This document shows positions 1 to 8,389 of a stretch of 61,361 nucleotides of DNA, piece after piece (position 1 is the stretch's first letter; every line of letters starts with the position of its first letter). This DNA comes from Eubacterium limosum (lineage in GTDB: Bacteria; Bacillota; Clostridia; Eubacteriales; Eubacteriaceae): the NCBI GenBank assembly GCA_959020865.1, contig CAUEUD010000001.1, positions 1 to 61,361 on the forward strand, read 5' to 3'. The notes beneath the pieces were generated by a model. It had not been told where the DNA came from, did not search any database, and was given only the letters and a program-made list of their open reading frames with translations. Made by a program: the position numbers and the translations under genes.

Positions 1-100
1 AGTTTACATTACATTAATCAGGTCATTGATCGTATTAATCACTACCCCCGGAAAATCCTCAATTACTGCTGTTCTGCGGAGCTTTTCGAGTTTGAACTCT

Positions 101-820
101 CTAAGCTTTAAAACTTTTTTGGGAATTTTGTAATTTTATGTTGACATTCACATTCTGAGCCATAAAACGATCAATAACCTCCTGCCGCTCTTCCTTCAGG
201 CCCATATAAAAAATGGCAAAGGTGGCATTCAGGTAAGGCCCCACCACAATGATGGCAATGCCCAGGGTCACAATGACCAGGAGCCACCACCCGATAAAGG
301 TCAGGCACAGCAGAAAATATTCCAGCTTGTAATCCCGCATCATCAGCTTGCTCAGGGTGATGGCGTCCATAAAGGACAGCTCCTCATAATCGTTCAGCAG
401 GTAGTAGGTCTGGGAGTAGCTGATGGCCGCGATAATCCCCGGAATAATGAGCAGCAGCGCCCACAGAAAGGTAAAGACGCCCATGGCCAGATTGGCTAAA
501 AAGCATCGGCCAAACCGGTTAAAGCCTGTGAACAGATCTGCCACTCCTGCCTCTCGGCCGTGGTACAGGTTCATATAGAAGCGTATGGCCCCATAGGACA
601 GCGGGCCTGCCAATACAAGCGATACGATGTTTGAAACCCGGTCATAGATTTCCGCGTCCAGGTCCACGTTAAAAATCACCTTTTCCAGCAGGAGCATGAT
701 GGTCGGCACCCCCGCGATGGCCAGCCATGTGATGAACATGATCAAAATCGCCGGCCCCCAGTGTCCCCTGAGCTGTACCTTCGCAGACAGCTTCATGTCC
801 TGGCTTGTCCTGTTTTTCAT
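101..820 (-). CDS. DUF975 family integral membrane protein
   Basis: A 239-residue protein with about five to six hydrophobic segments (roughly residues 24-46, 62-82, 105-135 and 165-205). The charged N-terminus begins KNRTSQDMK and is followed by a conserved RGHWG motif, the pattern of the DUF975 family of Gram-positive membrane proteins, whose function is not known. An AGAGGAG ribosome site lies just before the ATG at 820. It is not clearly in an operon: the next minus-strand gene upstream ends 24 bases away and could be cotranscribed. Family assignment is from sequence pattern; no function is claimed. Confidence 0.8.
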   Translation of the reverse strand: MKNRTSQDMKLSAKVQLRGHWGPAILIMFITWLAIAGVPTIMLLLEKVIFNVDLDAEIYDRVSNIVSLVLAGPLSYGAIRFYMNLYHGREAGVADLFTGFNRFGRCFLANLAMGVFTFLWALLLIIPGIIAAISYSQTYYLLNDYEELSFMDAITLSKLMMRDYKLEYFLLCLTFIGWWLLVIVTLGIAIIVVGPYLNATFAIFYMGLKEERQEVIDRFMAQNVNVNIKLQNSQKSFKA

Positions 821-843
821 TTATCTCTCCTCTTAAAATGCAC

Positions 844-1536
844 TCACAGATTTTTCCTGAAATGCGGACAGCTCACCATACACAGCCCGCAGACCGAGCC
901 TCGGCCAATGTGCTGGTAGGCTTCCTTCATATACTCGCTGCAGCTGTGGGCGTCTAACAGATGGCTGCGCTCCATGCCCGTCTCCCAGAGGGTTCCCTCG
1001 ATGGACATGGACGGGCAGGCTTTCACACAGGCCTGGCAGCTGCCGCATTCACTCTCCGCCAGGGCCGCCACAGTGTCAAGCGGCGCGTCGGTCAGTACGG
1101 TTCCCAGCCGCACCGCGGGGCCGTAATCCCTGTGGATAAACAGAGCGCTCTTCCCGATCCAGCCCATGCCGGCAATGACCGCTGCGGTTTTGTGCGCGAA
1201 GAGCCCGCGGTATGGGTTCTCGCCCTTTAAAGACGGCAGCGACTGCGAGGCCGGAACAGCTACCGCCATCGCGCCCCCTTCCTCGAGGGCCAGCGCCACC
1301 CTCAGGGTAATCTCGTCGATCAGGCGGTTGACAATGCGGTAATGGCTGAAATAGGTGGCAGTGGGCGCGTCCTCCATCTGGGCCAAAATCCCCTTTGACA
1401 GGCGCACCACCACCGACACAGCGGCGGGATAGCCCAGGTTTAACCCGTCCGGCAGGCTGCTTAAATCCGCAAAGCCAACCTGCGCCGCCCCGAGCCCCTT
1501 TCCCAGGCCCTCTATTTTTTCATTTAATGGATTCAT
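844..1536 (-). CDS. QueG-like double [4Fe-4S] cluster protein
   Basis: A 230-residue iron-sulfur protein. The first ferredoxin-like motif is CGSCQACVKACP (Cys164, 167, 170, 174). A second set is C216-x2-C219-x3-C223, with Cys199 as a possible fourth ligand. The mid-region GMGWIGKSAL resembles the cobalamin-binding core of epoxyqueuosine reductase (QueG). It is shorter than QueG (about 310-380 residues) and lacks the C-terminal HEAT-like part, so a QueG paralogue of unknown substrate fits better than QueG itself. The start at 1536 has an AAAAGGAG ribosome site. It is divergent from the gene at 1624. Confidence 0.72.
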   Translation of the reverse strand: MNPLNEKIEGLGKGLGAAQVGFADLSSLPDGLNLGYPAAVSVVVRLSKGILAQMEDAPTATYFSHYRIVNRLIDEITLRVALALEEGGAMAVAVPASQSLPSLKGENPYRGLFAHKTAAVIAGMGWIGKSALFIHRDYGPAVRLGTVLTDAPLDTVAALAESECGSCQACVKACPSMSIEGTLWETGMERSHLLDAHSCSEYMKEAYQHIGRGSVCGLCMVSCPHFRKNL

Positions 1537-1578
1537 AAAAATCTTCTCCTTTTACCACATTTGTTTTTAAATCTGTGC

Positions 1579-1615
1579 TATAATGATAGGGTAACTTCAA
1601 TTTTTCCAAGGGAGG
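1579..1615 (+). promoter_or_regulatory. -10 box and ribosome site that fix the DUF4364 start
   Basis: A perfect TATAAT lies at 1579-1584 and GGGAGG at 1610-1615, eight bases before the GTG at 1624. No good -35 is seen at the standard distance. The 87-base divergent gap holds nothing else I recognise. Confidence 0.5.
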
Positions 1616-1623
1616 TTCATCGC

Positions 1624-2154
1624 GTGCTTAACACTCAACATCAGGCTGAAGATAAGCTTATTATACTATACGTACTCAATAAAATCAAAACCGGCATCAC
1701 CCGCGAGCAGGTGGCCTTTATCATTATTGAAAACCTGCAGATGAGCTATTTCGACATTCAGCTCTACATCGACAACCTCATCGAGGATGATTTTATCCGT
1801 TTATACCAGATGGATGATGATAAAACCGTGGTCGCCATCACCGCCAAAGGGCGGGAGACTCTGAATATCTTTGAGAAGGACATTCCCACCTATATCCGCG
1901 AAATGCTGGAGCTCTACATCTCACAGAACCGGGACCGCATTTTCAGAGAAGTCAAGGTCATCGGCAACTATACAAAGAATACCGACGGCGATTACCAGGT
2001 ACAGCTCAAGCTCCACGAAAACAACATTGTTCTGATGGAGCTGAACATCAACACACCGTCCCAGAAGCAGGCGCTGAATATCTGTGACAACTGGAAAAAT
2101 GACACTCAGAATCTTTACGCTTCCATAATCAAGCTGCTCACGCAGACTAGCTAG
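1624..2154 (+). CDS. DUF4364 family winged-helix-like protein
   Basis: A 176-residue cytoplasmic protein, using the GTG at 1624 because GGGAGG sits eight bases upstream. Longer readings from 1561 would start inside the promoter. The N-terminal third (ITREQVAFIIIENLQMSYFD, then LIEDDFIRLY and AITAKGRETL) has the helix-turn-helix/wing pattern of small transcription factors. The C-terminal half matches the general form of DUF4364 proteins, which are widespread and uncharacterised in Clostridia. A strong shared terminator follows. The regulatory role is inferred from the fold pattern only. Confidence 0.75.
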   Translation: MLNTQHQAEDKLIILYVLNKIKTGITREQVAFIIIENLQMSYFDIQLYIDNLIEDDFIRLYQMDDDKTVVAITAKGRETLNIFEKDIPTYIREMLELYISQNRDRIFREVKVIGNYTKNTDGDYQVQLKLHENNIVLMELNINTPSQKQALNICDNWKNDTQNLYASIIKLLTQTS

Positions 2155-2164
2155 CTCAAATAGA

Positions 2165-2197
2165 AAAGCCCGCAGACCTTTACTGTCTGCGGGCTTT
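2165..2197. terminator. Bidirectional terminator between convergent genes
   Basis: A perfect 13-bp stem (AAAGCCCGCAGAC and its complement) with a seven-base loop and a T-rich tail on both strands. It lies between the stop of the DUF4364 gene (2154) and the stop of the ATPase gene (2202). Confidence 0.92.
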
Positions 2198-2201
2198 ATT
2201 T

Positions 2202-4889
2202 TTATTTGTCCCGGCGTACAAGCCGGCCGATGAGCTTGGTGATTTCCACAACCAGCAGCGGCGCCAGTGACGCGGCCACAATGATCAGCCATTCCTGAGG
2301 GTTCAGGAAGGTCACGCTGAACAGCGGGTGGGCTGCCGGTATCAGAATGACGGACAGCTGCAGAACTGCTGAAATCAGAATCGCGCCCCACAGGTACCGG
2401 TTGGTGAAAAACTGCTTGCTGAACACAGATTTGCTTTCAGACCGGACATTGAGCACATGGGTCAGCTGGGATAAGCCCAGAACCGCGAAGACCATGGTGC
2501 GGCCCTCGTCCAGGCCAAAGTGCGAATTGCCGTAATTAAAGACAAACAGCGAGATGGCCGCCAGCACAACGCCCTGGAAAATAATGCGTCCGCCCAGTCC
2601 GTGGGCAAAAATGCTTTCTTTGGGATCTCTTGGCTTTTTGGTCATAATGTCATCGTCGTTCTTTTCAACCCCCAGCGCCAGCGCCGGCAGGCTGTCGGTA
2701 ATCAGGTTGATCCATAAGATATGCACAGGCAGCAAAGGCTGAATCCAGCCGATGAGCGTGGCGACAAACAGGATCAGTATTTCTGCAATGTTACAGGAGA
2801 GCAGGAAGTGGACAGCCTTCTTGATGTTCTCGTAGATTCCCCGGCCTTCTTTGACCGCGGAGACAATGGTGGAGAAATTATCGTCTGTCAGAATCATTTC
2901 AGCCGCCTCCTTGGAGACGTCGGTGCCTGTAATGCCCATGGCACAGCCAATATCGGCCTTCTTGAGCGCCGGAGCATCGTTGACCCCGTCGCCGGTCATG
3001 GCAACCACTGCGCCCTTTTTCTGCCAAGCGTCCACAATCCGCACCTTGTGCTCAGGCGACACCCGGGCGTACACGGCCACATGGTCGATCTTTTCCTCCA
3101 GCTCCGTATCTGACATGCTGTTGAGCTCCGTGCCGGACAGGGCAATGCTGTCCTCGCCGTAGATGTCCAGATCTTTTGCGATGGCCACCGCGGTATTCTT
3201 GTGGTCCCCGGTGATCATAACGGTTTTAATGCCTGCGGTGTGGCACTCATGGATGGAGTCCTTGACCTCCACACGCGGCGGGTCAATCATGCCCGTCAGC
3301 CCCACAAAGGTCATATCATTTTCGAGCTCTTCCATGGTTACTTCCGGCTCGCTGTCATAGCGTTTAAAGGCAAAGCCCAGCACACGGAAGGCGTCATCGG
3401 ACAAGGTTTCGTTGGCCTTTTCAACCTCGGCCCTGGCTTCTGCGCCAAAGGGAAGAGCCACACTTTCATAGGGAATACTTCCCGTCCCTTTGAGATAATT
3501 TCTGCATCGGCTCAGCAGCACATCCGGCGCACCCTTGGTAAAGCTGTAATAGTGCTCGCCGTCCTTATGCACTGTGGTCATGAGTTTACGGTCTGAATCG
3601 AAGGGGATTTCATTGACCCTTGGATATTTTTCAAGATACTCGTTTTTCTGATAGCCGAGGCTGGCCGCATAAGCGACCATCGCCACCTCTGTGGGATCGC
3701 CGATCTCCTTCACGCCGCTGTCGTCTGTCACGATGGACGCGTCATTGCAGAGCAGGCCGATCCGCACGACCAGGCGCTCACTGTCGGTAAAGCCATCATC
3801 CTTGATATCCTCGGCGCTTACGATCCCGTCATTGGCATAGACCTTCTTGATGGTCATTTTATTCTGAGTCAGCGTTCCGGTTTTATCGGAGCAGATCACA
3901 GACGCTGCGCCCAGTGTTTCGACCGCAGGCAGCTTCCTTATAATGGCGTGCTTGGCCACCAGCCGCTGGGTGCCCATGGCCAGCACCACGGTAACGATGG
4001 CGGGCAGGCCCTCTGGAATGGCGGCCACAGCCAGGCTCACAGCGGTCATAAACATTTCCAGCATATCGCCGCCCCGCACCAGGCCGATAAAGAAAATCAC
4101 AATACACGCGCCCAGACAGCCCACCGCCAGGATTTTTCCCAGCTCCGTCAGCCGTTTCTGCAGCGGCGTCTGCATGGATACTGTTCCCTGGATCATCCCG
4201 GCGATCTTGCCGATTTCTGTGTCCATGCCAGTCTTCGTCACAATAAATTTCCCGCGGCCATAGGTTACGGTGCTGCTCATATAAACCGAGTTCAGCCGGT
4301 CGCCCAGCGGCGTCTCGGGGTTGCTCAGATCAGAGAGGTTTTTCTCAACCGCCACCGATTCCCCTGTCAGGGCAGATTCCTGTATCTGCAGGGCTGCGGC
4401 CTCGATGAGCCGGCCGTCTGCGGGCACGTTATCCCCGGCGTCCAGGTAAACCACGTCCCCCGGCACCAGATCCTCGGCCTTAATGACCGTCTGCACGCCG
4501 TTCCGCAGCACCTTGGCTTCGGGTATGGTCAGCTTTTTAAGCGCCTCCATGGAGTTCTCAGCCTTATTTTCCTGCACCATCCCAATGACGGCGTTGAGGA
4601 TAACAATGATTAAAATTAAAATGGCATCGCTGATTTCTCCCAGAAAGCCGGATATGATCGCGGCAGCTACCAGTACCAGAATCAGAAAATCCTTAAACTG
4701 CTCCAGGAACATGCGCACTAGCGATTTTCGCTTGCCCTCGGCCATTTTGTTCTTGCCGCAGGTCTGCTGTCTGGCGGCAGCCTGGGCGTCACTGAGCCCA
4801 GTGCGCGCGTCGGTGTCATAGACCTTCTCAGTTTCCGATACGGATAGTAAGAAAGATTCCCTTGACTTGTTGCTTTCTTCGTTTGTCAT
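2202..4889 (-). CDS. P-type cation ATPase, type IIA (Ca2+/Mn2+ export)
   Basis: An 895-residue ion pump. It shows the actuator TGES (175-178), the ion-site PEGLPA in TM4 (292-297), the phosphorylation motif DKTGTLT (Asp335), MITGDH and MTGDGVNDAP, and a TM6 segment NLITDSLPALALG that keeps the SERCA-type coordinating Asn and Thr-Asp. These make it a Ca2+-type pump. Bacterial members behind yybP-ykoY riboswitches export Mn2+ (and Ca2+), and such a riboswitch lies directly upstream, so Mn2+ detoxification is the likely role. The start at 4889 has AAGGAGGA upstream. Single gene between its riboswitch and the terminator at 2165-2197. Confidence 0.93.
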   Translation of the reverse strand: MTNEESNKSRESFLLSVSETEKVYDTDARTGLSDAQAAARQQTCGKNKMAEGKRKSLVRMFLEQFKDFLILVLVAAAIISGFLGEISDAILILIIVILNAVIGMVQENKAENSMEALKKLTIPEAKVLRNGVQTVIKAEDLVPGDVVYLDAGDNVPADGRLIEAAALQIQESALTGESVAVEKNLSDLSNPETPLGDRLNSVYMSSTVTYGRGKFIVTKTGMDTEIGKIAGMIQGTVSMQTPLQKRLTELGKILAVGCLGACIVIFFIGLVRGGDMLEMFMTAVSLAVAAIPEGLPAIVTVVLAMGTQRLVAKHAIIRKLPAVETLGAASVICSDKTGTLTQNKMTIKKVYANDGIVSAEDIKDDGFTDSERLVVRIGLLCNDASIVTDDSGVKEIGDPTEVAMVAYAASLGYQKNEYLEKYPRVNEIPFDSDRKLMTTVHKDGEHYYSFTKGAPDVLLSRCRNYLKGTGSIPYESVALPFGAEARAEVEKANETLSDDAFRVLGFAFKRYDSEPEVTMEELENDMTFVGLTGMIDPPRVEVKDSIHECHTAGIKTVMITGDHKNTAVAIAKDLDIYGEDSIALSGTELNSMSDTELEEKIDHVAVYARVSPEHKVRIVDAWQKKGAVVAMTGDGVNDAPALKKADIGCAMGITGTDVSKEAAEMILTDDNFSTIVSAVKEGRGIYENIKKAVHFLLSCNIAEILILFVATLIGWIQPLLPVHILWINLITDSLPALALGVEKNDDDIMTKKPRDPKESIFAHGLGGRIIFQGVVLAAISLFVFNYGNSHFGLDEGRTMVFAVLGLSQLTHVLNVRSESKSVFSKQFFTNRYLWGAILISAVLQLSVILIPAAHPLFSVTFLNPQEWLIIVAASLAPLLVVEITKLIGRLVRRDK

Positions 4890-4914
4890 TCTGTCCTCCT
4901 TGAATTATAAATAA

Positions 4915-4980
4915 AAGACCCTTATCTCTAAATTACCCCGCCTGCCCAAAGACAAACGCGAAATTAGAAATAAAGGTCTT
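4915..4980 (-). terminator. Riboswitch expression-platform terminator
   Basis: On the minus strand, 4964-4980 pairs with 4915-4931 in a 17-bp stem with only two G-U pairs, followed by a T-rich tail. The 5' arm contains the AAGACCTT that also forms the 3' strand of the riboswitch P1 helix (AAGG/CCTT). Aptamer and terminator are therefore mutually exclusive: ligand-stabilised P1 would permit read-through into the ATPase gene. Confidence 0.85.
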
Positions 4981-5075
4981 ACTCTCAAGTGTAACGCTTG
5001 ATGCTTAGCCGGAGCTTTCGCTCGAAATGACGACTAAGCAGCTCCTTAATGGTTGAGTTACTCCCCTTCAGGGTG
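4971..5075 (-). promoter_or_regulatory. yybP-ykoY family Mn2+ riboswitch aptamer
   Basis: Read on the minus strand this leader has the family's conserved pieces in order: AAGGGGAGTA (GGGGAGTA is the complement of 5059-5066), an internal CGTCAT (5027-5032), a GAGCGAAAGCTC stem-loop, GGCTAAGCATC, and the 3' strand GAGTAAGACCTTT. yybP-ykoY RNAs sense Mn2+ and commonly precede cation P-type ATPases. Here the ATPase follows with only the terminator between. Assigned by eye from motif order; a covariance-model search would settle it. Confidence 0.85.
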
Positions 5076-5099
5076 TTTTTTATTTAGTTAATTTACTAT

Positions 5100-5128
5100 A
5101 TTTTAGCACTTTAACCACAGGAAGTAAA
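5100..5128 (-). promoter_or_regulatory. Promoter of the riboswitch-ATPase transcript
   Basis: On the minus strand: TTTACT (5123-5128), a 17-base spacer, then TAAAAT (5100-5105). It starts about 25 bases before the aptamer. The 150 bases from 5129 to 5282 hold nothing else I can identify. Confidence 0.55.
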
Positions 5129-5282
5129 GATAAAATTTAGCCAATGGCATCAGGATCACATTTTACAGAAAAAGCTTTTTTCCAAGATCAGAATGCTTTC
5201 CCGGTAAAATGCGTTTGCTTCGTTGCCGGATGCCCGCTCACGCTCTTTGCATCCTACCGTTTTTTAAAAAACGGACTCAGCA

Positions 5283-6539
5283 TCATTCATACCTCAGGGC
5301 TTCGATGGGGTCAAGCTTGGCGGCTTTATTGGCCGGGTAGTACCCGAAGAACACGCCGATCGCCATTGAGAAGCCCACAGCCAGCACGATGGAACCAACG
5401 GACGGTACCACGGTTGTTTTCAGCAGCAAGCCGCCGAGGGCGCCAAAACCTGCCCCCAGCAGGATGCCAAGGATACCGCCGATGATACAGATGATCATGG
5501 ATTCAACCAGGAACTGTATCCGGATAGCGCTGTTGGGCGCTCCCAGAGCCTTGCGCACACCGATCTCCCGCGTACGCTCAGTGACAGATACCAGCATGAT
5601 GTTCATAACCCCGATACCGCCGACCAGCAGCGATATACCCGCGATCACCGCGATGGCCATGGATACCTGCGACATGGCAGTGTTCATTTCCTTCATGATG
5701 CTTTCCATGCTCTGCGCTTCTACCTTGCTGTTGCTGGTTTCAGGATAAAATTTATTGAAATAAGCTGCGGCCTTGGTGGCAAGCTCTGTCGAGCTGACAT
5801 CTGGGGAAGCCATGAGCATGATCATGCTGTAGCCCTTTGTCGTATCGTTTGTGATGTTCTTAGCGGTTGTATAGGGAATATAGGCGGTCGAGCGGCTGCT
5901 GCCGCCCATCGCAGCCATCATGGCGCTCTGGGTCGCATCCTCCATGGGGTCCTGATAAACCCCTACCACGTAAAAGCTCTCAGTTCCATAGGTGGTTTCC
6001 ACCTTTATTTCCTTACCGATCGGGTCGCTTCCCTCACCGTACAGATTCTTTTTCATGATACTGGAAATGACGATGACGTTCTTCTCACCCTCCACATCCC
6101 GGTCGCTGATGGCGCGTCCCTGGACGATCTTGACATTTTCAACGGTGAAATAATCATGGTTGGCCCCCGTGATTTTCATCTCCTGCTGCGGGATAATATC
6201 GACAGTTTTGGCCGCTCCCACGTTATTGCTGATCTCAAGGCCTTCAATCTCATCGCCGTAGCGTTCTCTGAAACGCTCGATCATCTCATCGGTAATGTTA
6301 TCCTCATCACTGTTGGAGTAGGTGCCGTCCACGTCCTTGGGCATGACGTACAGCTGAATGTTGCGCCCGCCCACGTTGGAGAGCGTCTCGTTCAGGGTGT
6401 TGGACATGGCGTCACCAAGAGAGGTGATGGCAATGACCGAGGCGATCCCGATAATAATACCCAGCATGGTCAGCAGCGCCCGCATTTTGTTGGCGCGCAG
6501 CCCTTCCAGTGCCAGTTTAATATTTTCAAGCAAGTTCAT
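5283..6539 (-). CDS. MacB-type ABC transporter permease (FtsX domain)
   Basis: A 418-residue membrane protein: one N-terminal transmembrane segment (about 20-42, MLGIIIGIASVIAI), a large extracytoplasmic MacB core (about 45-285), then three transmembrane helices of the FtsX domain (about 290-400) with TERTREIGVRKALGA between them. This is the mechanotransmission permease of MacB/YknZ-type systems. It overlaps the ATPase gene by 14 bases and forms the third part of a tripartite unit with the adaptor at 7244. The exported substrate is unknown; peptides, macrolides or toxins are usual for the family. Confidence 0.9.
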   Translation of the reverse strand: MNLLENIKLALEGLRANKMRALLTMLGIIIGIASVIAITSLGDAMSNTLNETLSNVGGRNIQLYVMPKDVDGTYSNSDEDNITDEMIERFRERYGDEIEGLEISNNVGAAKTVDIIPQQEMKITGANHDYFTVENVKIVQGRAISDRDVEGEKNVIVISSIMKKNLYGEGSDPIGKEIKVETTYGTESFYVVGVYQDPMEDATQSAMMAAMGGSSRSTAYIPYTTAKNITNDTTKGYSMIMLMASPDVSSTELATKAAAYFNKFYPETSNSKVEAQSMESIMKEMNTAMSQVSMAIAVIAGISLLVGGIGVMNIMLVSVTERTREIGVRKALGAPNSAIRIQFLVESMIICIIGGILGILLGAGFGALGGLLLKTTVVPSVGSIVLAVGFSMAIGVFFGYYPANKAAKLDPIEALRYE

Positions 6540-7254
6540 GGTGTCGCTCCAATCTCACCCCTGTGCCCGCCCGGGTGCCGACAATGCTGCCGTCGCTCAG
6601 GGTGATAATCCGCTCGGTTTCATCGGCCAGCTCTGGATTATGGGTGATCAAAATAATGGTTTTGCCCTGTTTCTCATGCAGCTCATGGAAAATATCCATG
6701 ACCATGCGGCCGGTTTTACTGTCCAGCGCGCCGGTGGGCTCATCGGCCAGGATAATGGACGGATCGTTGGCCATGGCCCGGGCGATGGCGATACGCTGCT
6801 TCTGTCCGCCGGAAAGCTCATTGGGACGGTGCTTTGCCCTGTCCGACATATCCACCAGCTCCAGCAGCTCCTCTGCCCGCTCCCGGCGTTCCGCCTTGGG
6901 CAAGCCCGCGTACAGCATGGGCAGCTCAACGTTGCTGAGCGCTGTGGAGCGCGGAATCAGGTTAAAGGTCTGGAACACAAAGCCGATTTTCTGGTTACGA
7001 ATCTTAGAGAGACCGCTGTCCTTAATGGTGCTGACCAGCAGCTGATCCAGATAATACTCGCCTTCTGTGGGCCGGTCAAGGGCGCCGATGATGTTCATCA
7101 GCGTGGACTTGCCTGAGCCTGATGCCCCGATAATGGATATAAACTCGCCCTCTAAGACTTCCAGATCAAGGCCATGAAGGATTTCAAGCTCATTGGGCGA
7201 ACCCACATAGAAGCGCTTCACAATGCCCTTCATCTCGATGATCTTATTGCGCAT
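6526..7254 (-). CDS. MacB/LolD-type ABC transporter ATPase
   Basis: A 242-residue nucleotide-binding subunit with Walker A GASGSGKST, Q-loop NLIPRSTALSNVELP, signature LSGGQKQRIAIARA and Walker B ILADEPTGALDS, followed by the His switch THNPE. The DEPTGALDS form is typical of the MacB/LolD branch. It overlaps both neighbours (11 bases with the adaptor upstream, 14 with the permease downstream), so the three genes are translationally linked. Confidence 0.93.
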   Translation of the reverse strand: MRNKIIEMKGIVKRFYVGSPNELEILHGLDLEVLEGEFISIIGASGSGKSTLMNIIGALDRPTEGEYYLDQLLVSTIKDSGLSKIRNQKIGFVFQTFNLIPRSTALSNVELPMLYAGLPKAERRERAEELLELVDMSDRAKHRPNELSGGQKQRIAIARAMANDPSIILADEPTGALDSKTGRMVMDIFHELHEKQGKTIILITHNPELADETERIITLSDGSIVGTRAGTGVRLERHHELA

Positions 7255-8218
7255 TGGTGTCTCCTTGGGCGGTGCTGTTGTCGCTCGCCTGCTGCAGTGT
7301 GACAGAGTCCCCGGCCTTAACCTTGTCGATGTCGGTGATGATCTGCATGCCGTCTGTCAGCTGATCGCCTGAAATTTCAATGGCGAAGTCCGTTTCTGTA
7401 CCAGTGGTGACAGGCACTTCCTTCACGGCGTAAACACCATCCTTGGGGTCGGCGGCTACCAGCACACAGCTTTCATTGTTCGCACCTGTGGTCAGCACAT
7501 CAAACGGAACACTGTAAACGCCGTTTCTTTCCTCAACGATGATGTTGAGGCGCGCCTTCATCCCGATCAGCAGACCGCTGATGTCGGAGTCAATGCTGAC
7601 CCTGGTTTCAAATTCCGGGTTCTGGTTTCCTGAGGAAGCCGCGGCTGCCGCGCCCGTGCCGGACGCGCTGGACTGCTTGACAGCAGTGGGCGCAATGCTC
7701 TGCACGGTACCAGTGTATTCCTTGTCCCCGGTCGCGTCGGTTTTGATGGTTACCTTCATTCCCGGCTGTACGGTTCCCACATCTGCTTCCTTGATATTTG
7801 TGACCACACGCAGGCTGTTGGTATCCTCGATGGTAAAGAGCACACCGTTGGCCGGAGCGCCGTTCTGTGCGCTGATGGCTGTCACTGTACCGGAAGTCGT
7901 GGCTTCTACACGTTCCCAGGTATCGCTTTTTTCATCGTACAGGCGGCAGAGACGGTCGCCCTTTTCAACCCATTCGCCGACGGATACGTCGATATCCCAC
8001 ACCGGAATACCGGTCATATTGCTGACCTGCTCTACATAGGTGCTCTCAACCGTACCGTTGGTCGAAACCGTTCTCTGAAGATTGGTCTTCTCGAGTGCTG
8101 TGGTTTTGACAGCGGCTGCCTGCGGCTGGCTGGTGCGCGTACAGGCCCAGACGCCCAGCGCTACGACAACGACTGCCAGTATGACAAGCGTAATAATGAT
8201 ACTTTTTTTCTTATTCAT
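7244..8218 (-). CDS. Efflux adaptor (HlyD/MFP family)
   Basis: A 324-residue membrane-fusion-type adaptor with an N-terminal signal anchor (about residues 6-28), then a biotinyl-lipoyl-like region and a beta-barrel region with no long coiled coil, as usual for Gram-positive MacA-like (YknX) proteins. I use the ATG at 8218 because GGAGG lies five bases upstream; an in-frame start at 8251 lacks a ribosome site. A low-complexity linker (GTGAAAAASSGNQ) sits at about residues 190-203. First gene of the adaptor-ATPase-permease operon. Confidence 0.88.
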   Translation of the reverse strand: MNKKKSIIITLVILAVVVVALGVWACTRTSQPQAAAVKTTALEKTNLQRTVSTNGTVESTYVEQVSNMTGIPVWDIDVSVGEWVEKGDRLCRLYDEKSDTWERVEATTSGTVTAISAQNGAPANGVLFTIEDTNSLRVVTNIKEADVGTVQPGMKVTIKTDATGDKEYTGTVQSIAPTAVKQSSASGTGAAAAASSGNQNPEFETRVSIDSDISGLLIGMKARLNIIVEERNGVYSVPFDVLTTGANNESCVLVAADPKDGVYAVKEVPVTTGTETDFAIEISGDQLTDGMQIITDIDKVKAGDSVTLQQASDNSTAQGDTNAQ

Positions 8219-8389
8219 GGTGCCTCCATTATTTGTTTTGTTGTGAATCATTTTAACATAAAAACATGAAGAAATTCGGGATGAAATCTAAAGATTTTAT
8301 TAATATTTGATCTGTAATCGTACATCATATGTTCTTTTTGCGGAACAAAATAAAAAACAGCGCGGGACCGCCTGACGGCAGGGTTACGG

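Noticed and set aside
1..100. Possible 3' end of another minus-strand reading frame
   Set aside because: About 30 codons can be read to a stop near the window edge, but they overlap the end of the DUF975 gene and show no family pattern.
5257..5274. CCGTTTTTTAAAAAACGG palindrome as a terminator of the efflux operon
   Set aside because: There is no loop and no separate T run after the stem, so intrinsic termination is doubtful.
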